From Sinisalibacter lacisalsi (lineage in GTDB: Bacteria > Pseudomonadota > Alphaproteobacteria > Rhodobacterales > Rhodobacteraceae), in contig NZ_BMGI01000001.1 of NCBI RefSeq assembly GCF_014640115.1, forward strand, positions 1,109,733 to 1,173,732: a DNA stretch of 64,000 bases. Direction: 5' to 3'. Below, in pieces: positions 1 through 10,239 of the stretch. The position numbers and the translations under genes are program-made. The first letter of the stretch is position 1, and each line of letters begins with the position of its first letter. The notes beneath the pieces are model-generated. The model ran no database searches and was not told where the DNA came from. It saw only the letters and a program-made list of their open reading frames with translations.

Positions 1-207
1 ATGAATGGACCACTTTTTCAAATCGGACGGGAGCGAACGCGCGGTGACTGCCGAGCCGACGTTCGGCCCGCCCTGGCATGTGTTTCACACCGGCCCGCCC
101 GATCTCCTTGAACTCGGGCCGCTGCCCGAGGCTGTCGCGGCGCCGAGCCGATACTCAGGCTGTTTCCCGCGTGCGGGGAACGGCGGCTTCCGCGGTGGAG
201 CAAGCTG

Positions 208-2160
208 ATGGCCCCCACCCGACCGATAGCAGACAACACCATCCGCGATGATTTCACCACCGACTTCATCCAGGGCGGGCGTGACAACGATCACCTCATT
301 CACCACCGCGATCCCAGTGTCGGCGGGCATGATGGCACGGGCCTGGCCTCCTTCTATGGCGACGACATCCTCGAAGGGTCGGTGCCCGATGGTGGCCAGA
401 TCCACATGTACGCGGGCAAGGGTGACGACTGGCTGATCCTCGATGTCACCAAGGTTTCCGAAGCCATCGGGATGCAGGGCCATCACGCCTATGCCGGGCA
501 TGGCCAGGATACGTTCCAGTTCACCAATATCGGGGAGAACCTTTCCCCGATCGTTGGCCGTCTCGATGATTTCGATCCGACTTCGGACCATATCCTCATC
601 GAGGACACCGAGATCGACCTGACCGATCTGCCGCAGAGCGTCACCTTGCCGGGCGGCGGGTCGGTCGAGGTTCGGGTGATCGAGATCGAACATCCGGAAT
701 TCCTCGTCGAGGAACTCGGCAGCCAGTATTTCCTCGCCATCGGCGAAGATATTTTCTACGCCCTCGACGGCGCGCGCGATCTTCAGAACGGAACCTCCGG
801 CCTGACCGGGGAGGAGCGCCACTTCCTCCGCCCTCCCGCCCTGGAAACGCTCCGGTCGGCGGAGACGGTGCAGTATGAAAACCCCAAGAATTTCGTTCCG
901 CGCGAGTTCTACGAAGACCGCGAAGATGACCTGAACCTGAACTGGTATCCGGATGGTGACGAGGTCTTTGCCGAGACCGGCGACAAGACCGCGGCGCATA
1001 TGTTCGGCGGCAAGGGCAATCCGGACGCCCCCAGCGCGTCGGGCGCCCAGGTGATGCACGGCAGCGACGGCGATGACGTGATCGACGGCAATACCGGCAA
1101 CGACACGATTTCCGGCGGTCCCGGCGATGACCTGATCGCCGGCGGCATCGACAATGACGTCGTTCATGGCGGCGCAGATGACGACATGGTCTGGGGCGGC
1201 GATGGAGACGATGAACTCCACGGCGATAGCGGGGATGATTACCTGCACGGCGGCCGGGGCGATGACGTTCTGTCTGGCGGCGAGGGGGACGACACGCTGG
1301 CCGGCGGCGGCGGCAACGACACGCTCGAAGGCGGCGGCGGGGAAGACGCGATCAACCGCTTCCACTTCTACGAGGAAGGCGGCCACGATGTCATCCTCGA
1401 CTTCAAGGTCGGCCTCGACCTGATCACGCTCCAGGACGACATCGACCCGGTGACCGTCGAGCTTTTTGAGAACGAAGATGGCAACACGGTCCTGAATTAC
1501 GGCGAAACCGGCTCGGTCGAGTTGAGCGGCGTGCCGCTTGCGAGCTTCCAGGAGGCCGCGGAGACCAGGGCGGAAGAAGACGATCCGATCATCACGATCA
1601 CACCCGATCCGGAAGAGGAAATGCTCCAGGCGTACCGGGTCGAGAGCGGGTTCTATGGCGACGAGGCCCCGCCGGACCTCGAGGTCGAGGGGCTGCAGTA
1701 CGGCGCCACCGCGTTCCGGGATTCCGGGCCGGGCGGCTACACCTATGTCGAGGAGCACGAGATCGACGAAGGGTCTGATGAGGATAATCCACCCGATACC
1801 GACGATGAGCAGGAAGGCAGCTACCTGGATGACCTCCCGAAGATCTCCTCGAGCGAAGAAGACCAGGAAAAGCCCGCCGAGGAAGCTCAGGAGATCGAGG
1901 TTGGAACCTGCTTTGTCGCGACCGCGGCCTACGGCGACCCCTGGCATCCGGACGTGGTGTTCCTGCGCGCCTTTCGGGATCAATGGCTGGTGCACCGCGC
2001 CTGGGGACGGGCCTTCATCGCGTTCTACTGGCGGGTTGGCCCGATAATCGCGGGGCCGGTGCGGCGCAGGCCCGGCCTCGCTCGCCCTTCGAAGGCGCTG
2101 ATCTCGGGGATCGTCGGCCTCTTGCGCAAGGTCTGGGCCGGAGCAGGCACCGAGGCCTGA
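208..2160 (+). CDS. RTX-type calcium-binding protein with CFI-box C-terminal domain
   Basis: A 650-residue acidic protein. Residues about 284-381 carry a run of glycine/aspartate nonapeptides of the GGxGxDxL type (for example GGPGDDLIAGG and GGEGDDTLAGG), which in RTX proteins form a calcium-binding parallel beta-roll and usually mark type I secretion. A second acidic, Glu-rich segment follows. The end is unusual: at about residue 568 there is a CFVATAAYG motif followed by a basic helix-rich tail (FLRAFRDQWL, then GRAFIAFYWRVGP). This is the layout of the CFI-box C-terminal domain, thought to be a sorting or processing signal. The start ATG at 208 has a GGAG about 8 bases upstream. There is no N-terminal signal peptide, as expected for an RTX protein. 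The 207 bases before it hold no gene I can support. The ligand and role are unknown. Confidence 0.85.
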   Translation: MAPTRPIADNTIRDDFTTDFIQGGRDNDHLIHHRDPSVGGHDGTGLASFYGDDILEGSVPDGGQIHMYAGKGDDWLILDVTKVSEAIGMQGHHAYAGHGQDTFQFTNIGENLSPIVGRLDDFDPTSDHILIEDTEIDLTDLPQSVTLPGGGSVEVRVIEIEHPEFLVEELGSQYFLAIGEDIFYALDGARDLQNGTSGLTGEERHFLRPPALETLRSAETVQYENPKNFVPREFYEDREDDLNLNWYPDGDEVFAETGDKTAAHMFGGKGNPDAPSASGAQVMHGSDGDDVIDGNTGNDTISGGPGDDLIAGGIDNDVVHGGADDDMVWGGDGDDELHGDSGDDYLHGGRGDDVLSGGEGDDTLAGGGGNDTLEGGGGEDAINRFHFYEEGGHDVILDFKVGLDLITLQDDIDPVTVELFENEDGNTVLNYGETGSVELSGVPLASFQEAAETRAEEDDPIITITPDPEEEMLQAYRVESGFYGDEAPPDLEVEGLQYGATAFRDSGPGGYTYVEEHEIDEGSDEDNPPDTDDEQEGSYLDDLPKISSSEEDQEKPAEEAQEIEVGTCFVATAAYGDPWHPDVVFLRAFRDQWLVHRAWGRAFIAFYWRVGPIIAGPVRRRPGLARPSKALISGIVGLLRKVWAGAGTEA

Positions 2161-2235
2161 GAGATCCCGGTTTTTCCACCGCCCATCCGCTTTGGCCAAC
2201 GCCCAATGGCAGCGGTCAAGGAGCCTGAAACCAAC

Positions 2236-2261
2236 GTGGCCCGCCTTGGGGGGCGGGCCAC
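2236..2261. terminator. Bidirectional hairpin terminator
   Basis: A perfect 10-bp stem (GTGGCCCGCC paired with GGCGGGCCAC, 6-base loop) lies between two convergent genes, so it can serve both. There is no strong T-run on either side. Confidence 0.6.
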
Positions 2262-2290
2262 GGGTAATCGGCGATGCGGTCGGACAGGCG

Positions 2291-3856
2291 TTATTCGCAG
2301 GTCCAGTAATAGCGCGAGAAATCGAACTCGACGCTCTGCATCGGCACCCAGTCGAAGCCTTCGAGGCAGACGTGCATGGCGTGACGCTGGCTCTGGGCGA
2401 GCAGGGGAATGGTGCGCTGGTCTTCGTTCAGCCGGGTGTAGATCTCGCGGTAGAGCGCGTTCTGGGCGTCCAGGTCGGTTTCCTGTCGCGACTGGGTGAT
2501 CAACTCGTCGATCTCGTCGTCGAGCACCCAATCCATCGAGGCCCAGGTGCCGGCGGCATCGGAGTGATACTGCACGTAGAACACCGAGTCGGGCGACGGG
2601 TAGGTCGGGCCGTAGAAGATCTGGTTGAAATGCGGCGTGGTTTCGACCGAGGAGGCAATCTCGGTGATGCGGTTCCACGGATCGGGCTGGAGCGTGAGCT
2701 CGATGCCGATCTGCGACAGGTTCGCCGCCATCAGCAGCGCGATTTCTTCCTCGAACGCGGTATTGGCCACGTAGCCGTGCACCAGCTGGATCGGTTCGCC
2801 GGTGAAATAGGGCGATTTTTCCAGTTCGGCGCGCGCCGCCTCGAGATCGAACACCGGGGCGCTCACCCCTTCGGGCACCGCGTCGGCGAAGATGTTGGCC
2901 AGCGGGCCTTCCATCACGCCGCCGGGGAAGATCACGTTGCGGATCGTGTCGTAATCGGTGGCGAGGGCGATCGCGCGGCGCACGTGGACATCGTCGGTGG
3001 GCGCGAGCTGGTTGTTGACCTTGAAGTAGAAGCCGGTTGCCGTGGCGGCCTCGATCAGCCGGTAATCGTCCTGCGCGGCAATGCCTTCGTAGGTTTCGTT
3101 CGACTGGTATTGCGACGACATGCCAAGTTCACCGCGCCGGGCGAGCGACCGGACGGTGGATTCGTCCCGGGTGACAATGAAGCGGACTTCGTCGATCGGG
3201 CGCTGGTTGGGCCAGCCGGCGTGGTAGGCTTCGTTGCGCGCAAGCGTCATCTCGCTGCCGCGCACCCAATCCTTGAGCACGTAAGGCCCGGCGCCCGCCG
3301 GGGTTTCCGCGAGGAACAGCTCGCCCCAGGGATCGTCGTCGCTGACCTGCACGGCCTCTTCGTTCACCACGAAGAGCAGGGGCGTGACGGTGAGGAAGGG
3401 CGAGAACACCTTGGACAGGGTGAACTCGACCGTCCGATCATCCACGGCGCGCACGTTGTCGGCTTCGAGAATATCGGCAAAGAGATAGGCCGGTCCGTCG
3501 TTGAGGGTAAGCAGGCGCTGCACCGAGTAGACCACGTCGGAGGCTTCCACCGGGGAGCCGTCGGTGAAGGTCGCGCCGTCGGCGAGGGTGAAGGTATAGG
3601 TCAGGTTGTCGTCGGCGATTTCCCAGCTCGCGGCGAGCTGCGGCTGAACGCTGCCGTCGGGCATCACCGCGGTGAGCGCGTCATAGAGGTTCACCGCCGC
3701 CATGTACTCGGTGTAGTCGGTAACCTTCGAGGGGTCGATCGTGCCGACGATCTGCACGATGTTGACGCTGATGCTCACGGCGTCGTCTTGTGCTGCGGCC
3801 GGCAGCGGCGCGGTGAGCGCAAGCGCAAGCGCGGTGGATGTCAGATATCTCTTCAT
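2291..3856 (-). CDS. ABC transporter substrate-binding protein, family 5 (peptide/nickel type)
   Basis: A 521-residue exported protein. A clear signal peptide (MKRYLTSTALALALTAPLPAAAQ) precedes a family 5 solute-binding fold, recognisable from the segment TFTLADGATFTDGSPVEASDVVYSVQRLL and from the overall length. It is the last gene of the minus-strand operon that encodes the matching Dpp-like permeases and ATPase. It should bind the imported substrate in the periplasm and hand it to those permeases. Family 5 proteins bind oligopeptides, dipeptides, nickel and various small organic molecules. The linked hydantoinase and DUF917 genes suggest a cyclic ureide-like or modified peptide ligand, which is inference. 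A good AGGAGAACC ribosome-binding site precedes the ATG at 3856. Confidence 0.92.
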   Translation of the reverse strand: MKRYLTSTALALALTAPLPAAAQDDAVSISVNIVQIVGTIDPSKVTDYTEYMAAVNLYDALTAVMPDGSVQPQLAASWEIADDNLTYTFTLADGATFTDGSPVEASDVVYSVQRLLTLNDGPAYLFADILEADNVRAVDDRTVEFTLSKVFSPFLTVTPLLFVVNEEAVQVSDDDPWGELFLAETPAGAGPYVLKDWVRGSEMTLARNEAYHAGWPNQRPIDEVRFIVTRDESTVRSLARRGELGMSSQYQSNETYEGIAAQDDYRLIEAATATGFYFKVNNQLAPTDDVHVRRAIALATDYDTIRNVIFPGGVMEGPLANIFADAVPEGVSAPVFDLEAARAELEKSPYFTGEPIQLVHGYVANTAFEEEIALLMAANLSQIGIELTLQPDPWNRITEIASSVETTPHFNQIFYGPTYPSPDSVFYVQYHSDAAGTWASMDWVLDDEIDELITQSRQETDLDAQNALYREIYTRLNEDQRTIPLLAQSQRHAMHVCLEGFDWVPMQSVEFDFSRYYWTCE

Positions 3857-3880
3857 GGTTGGTTCTCCTTGTTGGTCGGG

Positions 3881-4984
3881 TTATGCGGCACGGTGTTTCC
3901 CTGCCAGTTTTTCAAGCGGTTCGAAGGCGTGCGGGTAGCCGAAGTAACCCGGCCCTGCGAGCGCCTGGCCGCCGGGGGTGCGCCATTGCGGATCGGCGGG
4001 CAGGCCGATGAGACGCAACCCGAGGCCGTAGCGCAGCGACTCGGTCGTGACCGGCAGGCCGCCATCGGCGTCGAGGGCGCAGATCAGGTCGGGCGTCAGC
4101 GCAAGCGGCCGGCCCTCGTCGTCTTCGAGGCAGAGAAACTCGTTCTGGAACGAGAGTTTGAACTCCCGGCCCTGATCGGCGTCGAGCCCGCGCAGGCGGG
4201 CCACGCCGCGCGCGAAGCCCCCGGTCGTGCGCCGTTCGATATCGATCACCCGGGCGGTGCAAAGGTCATAGCCGTTGCAGCGCTCGATCAGCGCGTCGCC
4301 GGGGTGGCGATTGGCGCGGCGTTCGGTCAGGATCGTGTGGCCGACCTCGCGCACGAGAGAAAGGGTGCCGTGCAGCAGCCCCTTCTTCATCTCCGCTCCG
4401 CTCATAGGATAGAGCGCCACCAGCGCCGCGCCGCCCATCTCGACGGTTACGGCGCGCGCGAGGCGCTCGGTCCAGAGGTTCGAGATCGCGTTGAGCACGC
4501 CGGAATTGCCCTTGTCGTCGGCGATCACCATCGGCGTGGCGGCGATGTCGTGCAGGGTGAGGCTCACCATCTGCAGCTCGGGGAAAGCCCGGCCCATGCC
4601 ATCGCCGTCGATCAGCTTCAGGCCGGTATGCGCAGCCACCGCGAAGGGGATGGTGGAGTTCAGCCCACCCGCCTCGATGCAGATCAGGTAGTCCGCCTTG
4701 CGGCCGAGATAGTCTTCGAGCGCGCTCAGCGCGTCGAGCGCCTCGTCGCCGCTGGGCAGCTTCTCGACCATCACCGTCGGCGCGCCCATCATGCAGACCG
4801 GCACGCAAAGCGCGTCGTCCGGCACCTCTTCACCGGGCACGACCTCGACCGACACGTTCTCGCGTTCCATGATCGAGCGGGCCATGAGTTTTCCGATATA
4901 GGGGTCACCGCCGCCGCCGGTGCCCAGGAAGGCGCCTCCGAGCGCGATTTCCTCCATATCGTCGGGACCAATGAAAAAGCTCAT
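3881..4984 (-). CDS. DUF917 protein (thiohydantoin-desulfurase-like family), copy 2
   Basis: A 367-residue cytosolic protein of the DUF917 family. The N-terminal LGTGGGGDPYIGKL glycine-rich motif and the DGDGMGRAFPELQM motif are diagnostic. Pfam now associates this family with S-methyl thiohydantoin desulfurases, and it is often encoded next to hydantoinase subunits. The start overlaps the stop of the upstream DUF917 gene (4981-4984), so the two are translationally coupled. The two copies share the same signature motifs but differ clearly elsewhere, which suggests old paralogues that may act as a heteromer or on different substrates. It belongs to the operon with HyuA and the peptide-type ABC transporter. 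Confidence 0.88.
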   Translation of the reverse strand: MSFFIGPDDMEEIALGGAFLGTGGGGDPYIGKLMARSIMERENVSVEVVPGEEVPDDALCVPVCMMGAPTVMVEKLPSGDEALDALSALEDYLGRKADYLICIEAGGLNSTIPFAVAAHTGLKLIDGDGMGRAFPELQMVSLTLHDIAATPMVIADDKGNSGVLNAISNLWTERLARAVTVEMGGAALVALYPMSGAEMKKGLLHGTLSLVREVGHTILTERRANRHPGDALIERCNGYDLCTARVIDIERRTTGGFARGVARLRGLDADQGREFKLSFQNEFLCLEDDEGRPLALTPDLICALDADGGLPVTTESLRYGLGLRLIGLPADPQWRTPGGQALAGPGYFGYPHAFEPLEKLAGKHRAA

Positions 4985-6093
4985 TGAGCGGCCTCCTTTG
5001 TGGGAATGGGTTGAAAGACGATCTCGGGGTGGCCGAAGGCCGCCGGCCCGATCACGTCGAGCGCGTCATTGGTTCGCAACAGCGGGTGGCTGGGCAGCGC
5101 CAGCACCGCGACGCGCTGACCATAGCGCAGCACCTCGGTGGTAAGCGGCAGGCCCGAGTCGAGATCGAGCACCACCACGAGATCGGGTACGCAGACCTCG
5201 ACCTCGCCATCCCGGCTGAAGATCAGGAACTCGTTCTGGATCACGATCTCGGCCTTCGAGCGGGACCAGCCTTCCACCCCCTCGATCTGGGCCACGCCGA
5301 CGTTGAAGCCGCCTTTGAAATGGCGCTTGAGGTCAACGATCTTGCCCGAGAACAGATGGTTGCCGCCCTCACGCTCGCAGATCGCCGCGATCGGGTCGGC
5401 GTGGGCCCGGCGCGCCTCGATCACGGCGTGGCCGAGCTCGATCGCCTGGGTGTAGGTGTGGGGAATCGCGTAGCGCTTCATGAACGCGCCCGACATCGGC
5501 GCCGAGGCCATCACCGAGGCGCCGCCTTGCGCCACGACGCAGGCCCGCGCCATGATCTCGTGCCATTTCTCGCTGATCGCGTGGTCGAAGATCACCACGT
5601 TCCCGTGCGGGTCACACATCACCGAGGGCGTGGTTTGGTGGCCGTAGATCGCGTAGCTGGTCATCTGCATTTCGGGAAAGGCGCGCCCCATGCCATCGCC
5701 ATCGACCACGGCGAGCCCGGCGAGCGCCCCGGTGACGAGCGGCTCCATCGAGTTCTGCCCGCCGATCTCCTCGCAGCCCACCGCGTCGGCGGTGAAGCCG
5801 AGGCGCTGTTCCAGGGCGCGCAGGCTGCGCAATCCCTCGCGCCCCTCCTTGATCCGCTCGAACGACACCAGCGGCGCTCCGATGCCGCCGATCGGCACCA
5901 CCTGGGCGTCGTCGGCCAGCTGGTCGAGCGGCTGGATGCGCAGATCGTAGCCCGCGCGCAGCACTTCGCGGGCGCGCAGCTTGCCGATGTAGGGATTGCC
6001 GCCGCCACCGGTGCCGAGGATGCCCGAGCCGATCTCGAGCGCTTCGAGGTCGGTCTCGTCGAGGCTCCAGGTGCCGTCCGCGCGTTCACGCAT
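4981..6093 (-). CDS. DUF917 protein (thiohydantoin-desulfurase-like family), copy 1
   Basis: A 370-residue protein carrying the family motifs ILGTGGGGNPYIGKL near the N-terminus, EEIGGQNSMEP and DGDGMGRAFPEMQM. I place the start at the ATG at 6093 (MRERADGTWSLDETDLEAL) because it overlaps the stop of the hydantoinase gene by 8 bases, a typical coupling arrangement. A longer in-frame opening to 6159 would run back through the end of that gene. Its function should be the same class of chemistry as copy 2, acting on a five-membered cyclic imide or thio-imide ring. This is inferred from the family and from linkage to HyuA. Confidence 0.88.
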   Translation of the reverse strand: MRERADGTWSLDETDLEALEIGSGILGTGGGGNPYIGKLRAREVLRAGYDLRIQPLDQLADDAQVVPIGGIGAPLVSFERIKEGREGLRSLRALEQRLGFTADAVGCEEIGGQNSMEPLVTGALAGLAVVDGDGMGRAFPEMQMTSYAIYGHQTTPSVMCDPHGNVVIFDHAISEKWHEIMARACVVAQGGASVMASAPMSGAFMKRYAIPHTYTQAIELGHAVIEARRAHADPIAAICEREGGNHLFSGKIVDLKRHFKGGFNVGVAQIEGVEGWSRSKAEIVIQNEFLIFSRDGEVEVCVPDLVVVLDLDSGLPLTTEVLRYGQRVAVLALPSHPLLRTNDALDVIGPAAFGHPEIVFQPIPTKEAAQ

Positions 6094-7642
6094 CGAGGCC
6101 ACCCATATCGCCAACCACCTTGACGTGAATGCGGGTGGCGTTGCCCGGGAGGTAGGCAAGCGGCACGTCCTCGCGCTCGATCACTTCAAGCGTTTCGGCC
6201 ACTGCGCCAGCCCGGATCGCGATCTCGCGCGCCTCCTCGTCGGCATCGCCCAGGCATTCCTCGCGGGTGCGCTTGTCGAGGGCGAAGATCCGGTCGACCT
6301 CGCCCGAGATCTGGGCGATCGCCGCGCCGACGGCGTTGGCGACGGCGAAGTTTTCCGGCCGCAGCACTTCGAGGCCGCCGATCTGGTCGGGGGCAAGGAT
6401 CGAGCCACCGCCAACCGCGATCACCGGCAGGGGTTCGGGGCTGATGCGGCTGCGTTCCACCGCGGTTTCAAGCATCTCGGCGATGCGGGCACGGACCGCA
6501 GCGATATAGTCGGGGTCGAGGTCGGCCACGGCGGATTTGTCGCCGATGTCGGCCGCGCCCGAGGCCACGGCGATGTCGGTGCAGGTGAGCACCTCGCCAC
6601 CGAACACCCGGGCCTCCGAGGTGAGCCTGTAGCCCACCGATTGCGGCCCGACCTTGAGGCTCTCGCCCTCGCCCGAGACGATGGTTCCACCGCCAAGGCC
6701 GATGGAGAAGACGTCCGGCATCCGGAAGTTGGTGCGCACGCCGCCGACGTCGACCACCGTGGAGGCCTGCCGCGGAAAGCCCTTCTGCAGCGCGCCCACG
6801 TCCGTGGTGGTGCCGCCGATGTCGATGACGATGGCGTCTTTCACCCCGGTGAGGAAGGCCGCGCCGCGCATCGAGTTGGTCGGGCCGGAGGCGAAGGTGA
6901 GCACCGGGAACCGGCGCACGGTGTCTGCCGCCATCAGGGTGCCGTCGTTCTGGGTGACGAAGAACGGGCAGTGCAGCCCGGCGCCCTTGAGCGCGTCGCC
7001 GAAGGCGGTGACGGTCTTGTCGGCGAGCGAGAGCAGGCTTGCGTTCATGATCGCCGCGCTTTCGCGCTCAAGCAGGCCGATCCGGCCGATCTCGCTGGAC
7101 AGCACCACCGAAAGCCCCGGCACCGCCTCGGTGAGGATCTTGCGGGCCTCTTCCTCCATGTCGCGGTTGATCGGCGAGAACACCGACGACACGGCGGCGG
7201 CGCGAATGCCCTTGGCCACGATCTCGTCGGCGATGCGGCGCAGGCCATCGGTATCGAGCGGGGCAATCTCGCGGCCATCGAACTCGTAGCCGCCGTGCAG
7301 CAGGTAGCGGTGTCCGCCAACTTCCTCGACAAGATCGGCGGGCCAGTCGACCATCGGCGGCAGGCAGGCCGTCGCGGGCAGGCCGAGGCGGATCGCGGCG
7401 ACCTGGTCGAGCGCGCGGCGTTCGATCACCGCGTTGGTGAAATGGGTCGTGCCGATCATCGCCACGTCGATGGCATCGCGCGCGATGCCGGCCGCTTCGA
7501 TGACCGCTTCCAGCGCGGCGGCGATACCCGACATGACGTCCTCGGTCGTGGTGCGCTTCACGCCCGCGAGCACCTTGCGCCCATCCAGGATCACGGCATC
7601 CGTATTGGTGCCCCCGACATCGATACCAAGTCTCAAGACCAT
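6086..7642 (-). CDS. Hydantoinase/oxoprolinase family protein (HyuA-like subunit)
   Basis: About 518 residues of the HyuA/oxoprolinase family, which uses ATP (ASKHA fold) to open hydantoin- or 5-oxoproline-like rings. The phosphate-1 motif LGIDVGGTNTDAVI is at the very N-terminus, and later come a second phosphate-type motif AIVIDIGGTTTDVG and the glycine-rich GLGGGTIVSGEG. I prefer the ATG at 7642 (MVLRLGIDVGG) because a perfect AAGGAG lies 9 bases upstream. An earlier ATG at 7666 overlaps the stop of the ATPase gene and would add eight residues. No HyuB partner is encoded nearby; two DUF917 genes follow instead, which suggests that they supply the second half of the reaction. Confidence 0.9.
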   Translation of the reverse strand: MVLRLGIDVGGTNTDAVILDGRKVLAGVKRTTTEDVMSGIAAALEAVIEAAGIARDAIDVAMIGTTHFTNAVIERRALDQVAAIRLGLPATACLPPMVDWPADLVEEVGGHRYLLHGGYEFDGREIAPLDTDGLRRIADEIVAKGIRAAAVSSVFSPINRDMEEEARKILTEAVPGLSVVLSSEIGRIGLLERESAAIMNASLLSLADKTVTAFGDALKGAGLHCPFFVTQNDGTLMAADTVRRFPVLTFASGPTNSMRGAAFLTGVKDAIVIDIGGTTTDVGALQKGFPRQASTVVDVGGVRTNFRMPDVFSIGLGGGTIVSGEGESLKVGPQSVGYRLTSEARVFGGEVLTCTDIAVASGAADIGDKSAVADLDPDYIAAVRARIAEMLETAVERSRISPEPLPVIAVGGGSILAPDQIGGLEVLRPENFAVANAVGAAIAQISGEVDRIFALDKRTREECLGDADEEAREIAIRAGAVAETLEVIEREDVPLAYLPGNATRIHVKVVGDMGGLDA

Positions 7643-7662
7643 TTCTTTTTTCTCCTTCAAGC

Positions 7663-9339
7663 TCATGCCGCCGAGGACACGAGGAACCTTTTCTTCTCGG
7701 CTTCGGTCACCACCGGCTTGGCGGCGTCCTCCGCGTCGGTGATGACGGGGACCGCGGCGATCAACGCGCGGGTATAGGGGTGCCTGGGATCGGCGAAGAC
7801 CTCGGCGGGGGTGCCCTGTTCCACCACCTCGCCGCGCAGCATCACCGCGATATGGGAACAGAAGTTGCGCATCAGCGAGAGATCGTGGCTGATGAACAGG
7901 TAGGTCAGGCCCAGGTCGCTGCGCAGCTCCTCGAGCAGGGTGATCACCCGCTTCTGCACCGAAACATCGAGCGCCGAGGTCGGCTCATCGAGGACGATGA
8001 GCTTGGGGTCGGCGGCGAGCGCGCGCGCGATGGCGATGCGCTGCTTCTGCCCGCCGGATAGCTCGTGCGGGTAGCGCGAGGCGAAATGCCGGGGCAGGTC
8101 GACCCGTTCGAGAAGTTCGTCGGTGCGGCGCGCCCGCGCGGCCTTGTCGAGCCCGGCGAAGTGGAGCGGCACGTCGAGCGTCTGGGCGACGGTGCGTTTG
8201 GGGTTCAGCGAGGTGCCGGGGTTCTGGTAGACGATCTGCGCCATGCGCCGGTCGATCCGGCCCTCGGCATGGTCGGTCAGGCGCACGCCGTCGATGACGA
8301 TCTCGCCTTCCGTGGCGCCGAGCATCCCCATCACCATGCGCGCGAGCGTGGTCTTGCCCGAACCGCTCTCGCCGGCAATGCCGAAGATCTCTCCGCGCGG
8401 AACCTCGAGGCTCACGTTGCGCACGGCGTCGACGGTTTCGTCGCGCCGCAGCAGGTGGCGCCGGGTGAAGCGCTTGGAGACGTTTTCGAGCTTCACCAGT
8501 GGCGGCTCGCCGGACAGGGGCTGGTCCTTTACCGCCGCGCCGTAGAGCGGTGGAATGGCGCCGATCAACTCGCGGCAGTAATCGGTTTGCGGGGCTTCGA
8601 AGATCTGCTTGAGCGGGCCGTGTTCGACGATCACGCCCTTGCGCATGACGTAGACGTAATCGGCCGTCATACGCACCACGCCGAGGTTATGCGTGATCAT
8701 CAGCAGCGAGAGCCCTTCCTCCGTCACCAGATCGTTGATCAGCCGCAGAATCTCGTCCTGGGTGGTCACGTCGAGGGCGGTTCCGGGCTCGTCGGCGATC
8801 AGCATCGCGGGACGGTTCATCAACGCCAGCGCGATCAGCACGCGCTGGCGCATCCCGCCGGAGAGCTGGGCCGGCCAGGCGGCGATGACCCGGTCGGGAT
8901 CGGCGAGCTGCACCTTGCGCAGCACCTGGCGGATATGGGCGGTGCGCTCGGCCCGTCCACGCCGCCGGCCGGCGCGCCGGTCGGCCCAGTAGAGCACGCT
9001 GTCGAGGTGGTGGCCGATGGTGAAGACCGGGTTGAACGAGGACAGCGGGTCCTGCATCACCACCGACATCTCGATGCCCTTGAGCTTTTCGCGCTCGCGG
9101 TCGGGCCGGGTGAGCAAGTCGGTGCCGCGCCAGAACACCTGCCCGCTTTCGACGCTTGCGTTGCCCGGCAGGGTGTTGAGCACGGTCTTCGAGGTGACCG
9201 ATTTGCCGGAGCCGGTTTCACCGATGAGCGCCACGCGCTGGCCTTCGCCAACCTTCAGCGAGACGTCGCGCAGCACGTGGGTGCGCTGGCCGTAGGAGGT
9301 GAACGACACGTTGAGGTCGCGGATATCGAGCAGTGCCAT
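7663..9339 (-). CDS. Double ABC transporter ATPase (DppD-DppF type fusion)
   Basis: A single 558-residue protein with two complete ABC ATPase modules, equivalent to fused DppD and DppF. Module 1 has Walker A GETGSGKS at residues 40-47, signature LSGGMRQRV and Walker B LIADEPGTALD. Module 2 has Walker A GESGSGKT, signature LSGGQKQRIAIARAL and Walker B LIVLDEPTSALD. It energises the two permeases encoded just upstream (3-base gap to the neighbouring permease gene) on the cytoplasmic face of the membrane. Confidence 0.95.
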   Translation of the reverse strand: MALLDIRDLNVSFTSYGQRTHVLRDVSLKVGEGQRVALIGETGSGKSVTSKTVLNTLPGNASVESGQVFWRGTDLLTRPDREREKLKGIEMSVVMQDPLSSFNPVFTIGHHLDSVLYWADRRAGRRRGRAERTAHIRQVLRKVQLADPDRVIAAWPAQLSGGMRQRVLIALALMNRPAMLIADEPGTALDVTTQDEILRLINDLVTEEGLSLLMITHNLGVVRMTADYVYVMRKGVIVEHGPLKQIFEAPQTDYCRELIGAIPPLYGAAVKDQPLSGEPPLVKLENVSKRFTRRHLLRRDETVDAVRNVSLEVPRGEIFGIAGESGSGKTTLARMVMGMLGATEGEIVIDGVRLTDHAEGRIDRRMAQIVYQNPGTSLNPKRTVAQTLDVPLHFAGLDKAARARRTDELLERVDLPRHFASRYPHELSGGQKQRIAIARALAADPKLIVLDEPTSALDVSVQKRVITLLEELRSDLGLTYLFISHDLSLMRNFCSHIAVMLRGEVVEQGTPAEVFADPRHPYTRALIAAVPVITDAEDAAKPVVTEAEKKRFLVSSAA

Positions 9340-9342
9340 CGC

Positions 9343-10239
<897 letters not shown>

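Noticed and set aside
85-2199. Long minus-strand frame opposite the RTX gene (704 codons)
   Set aside because: It is the mirror of the Gly/Asp-rich RTX repeats and has no family signal. The plus strand shows clear RTX and CFI-box motifs.
2192-4987. 931-codon plus-strand frame opposite the binding protein and DUF917 genes
   Set aside because: A His/Arg/Gly-rich shadow of high-GC codons. The minus strand holds recognisable proteins with signal peptide and motifs.
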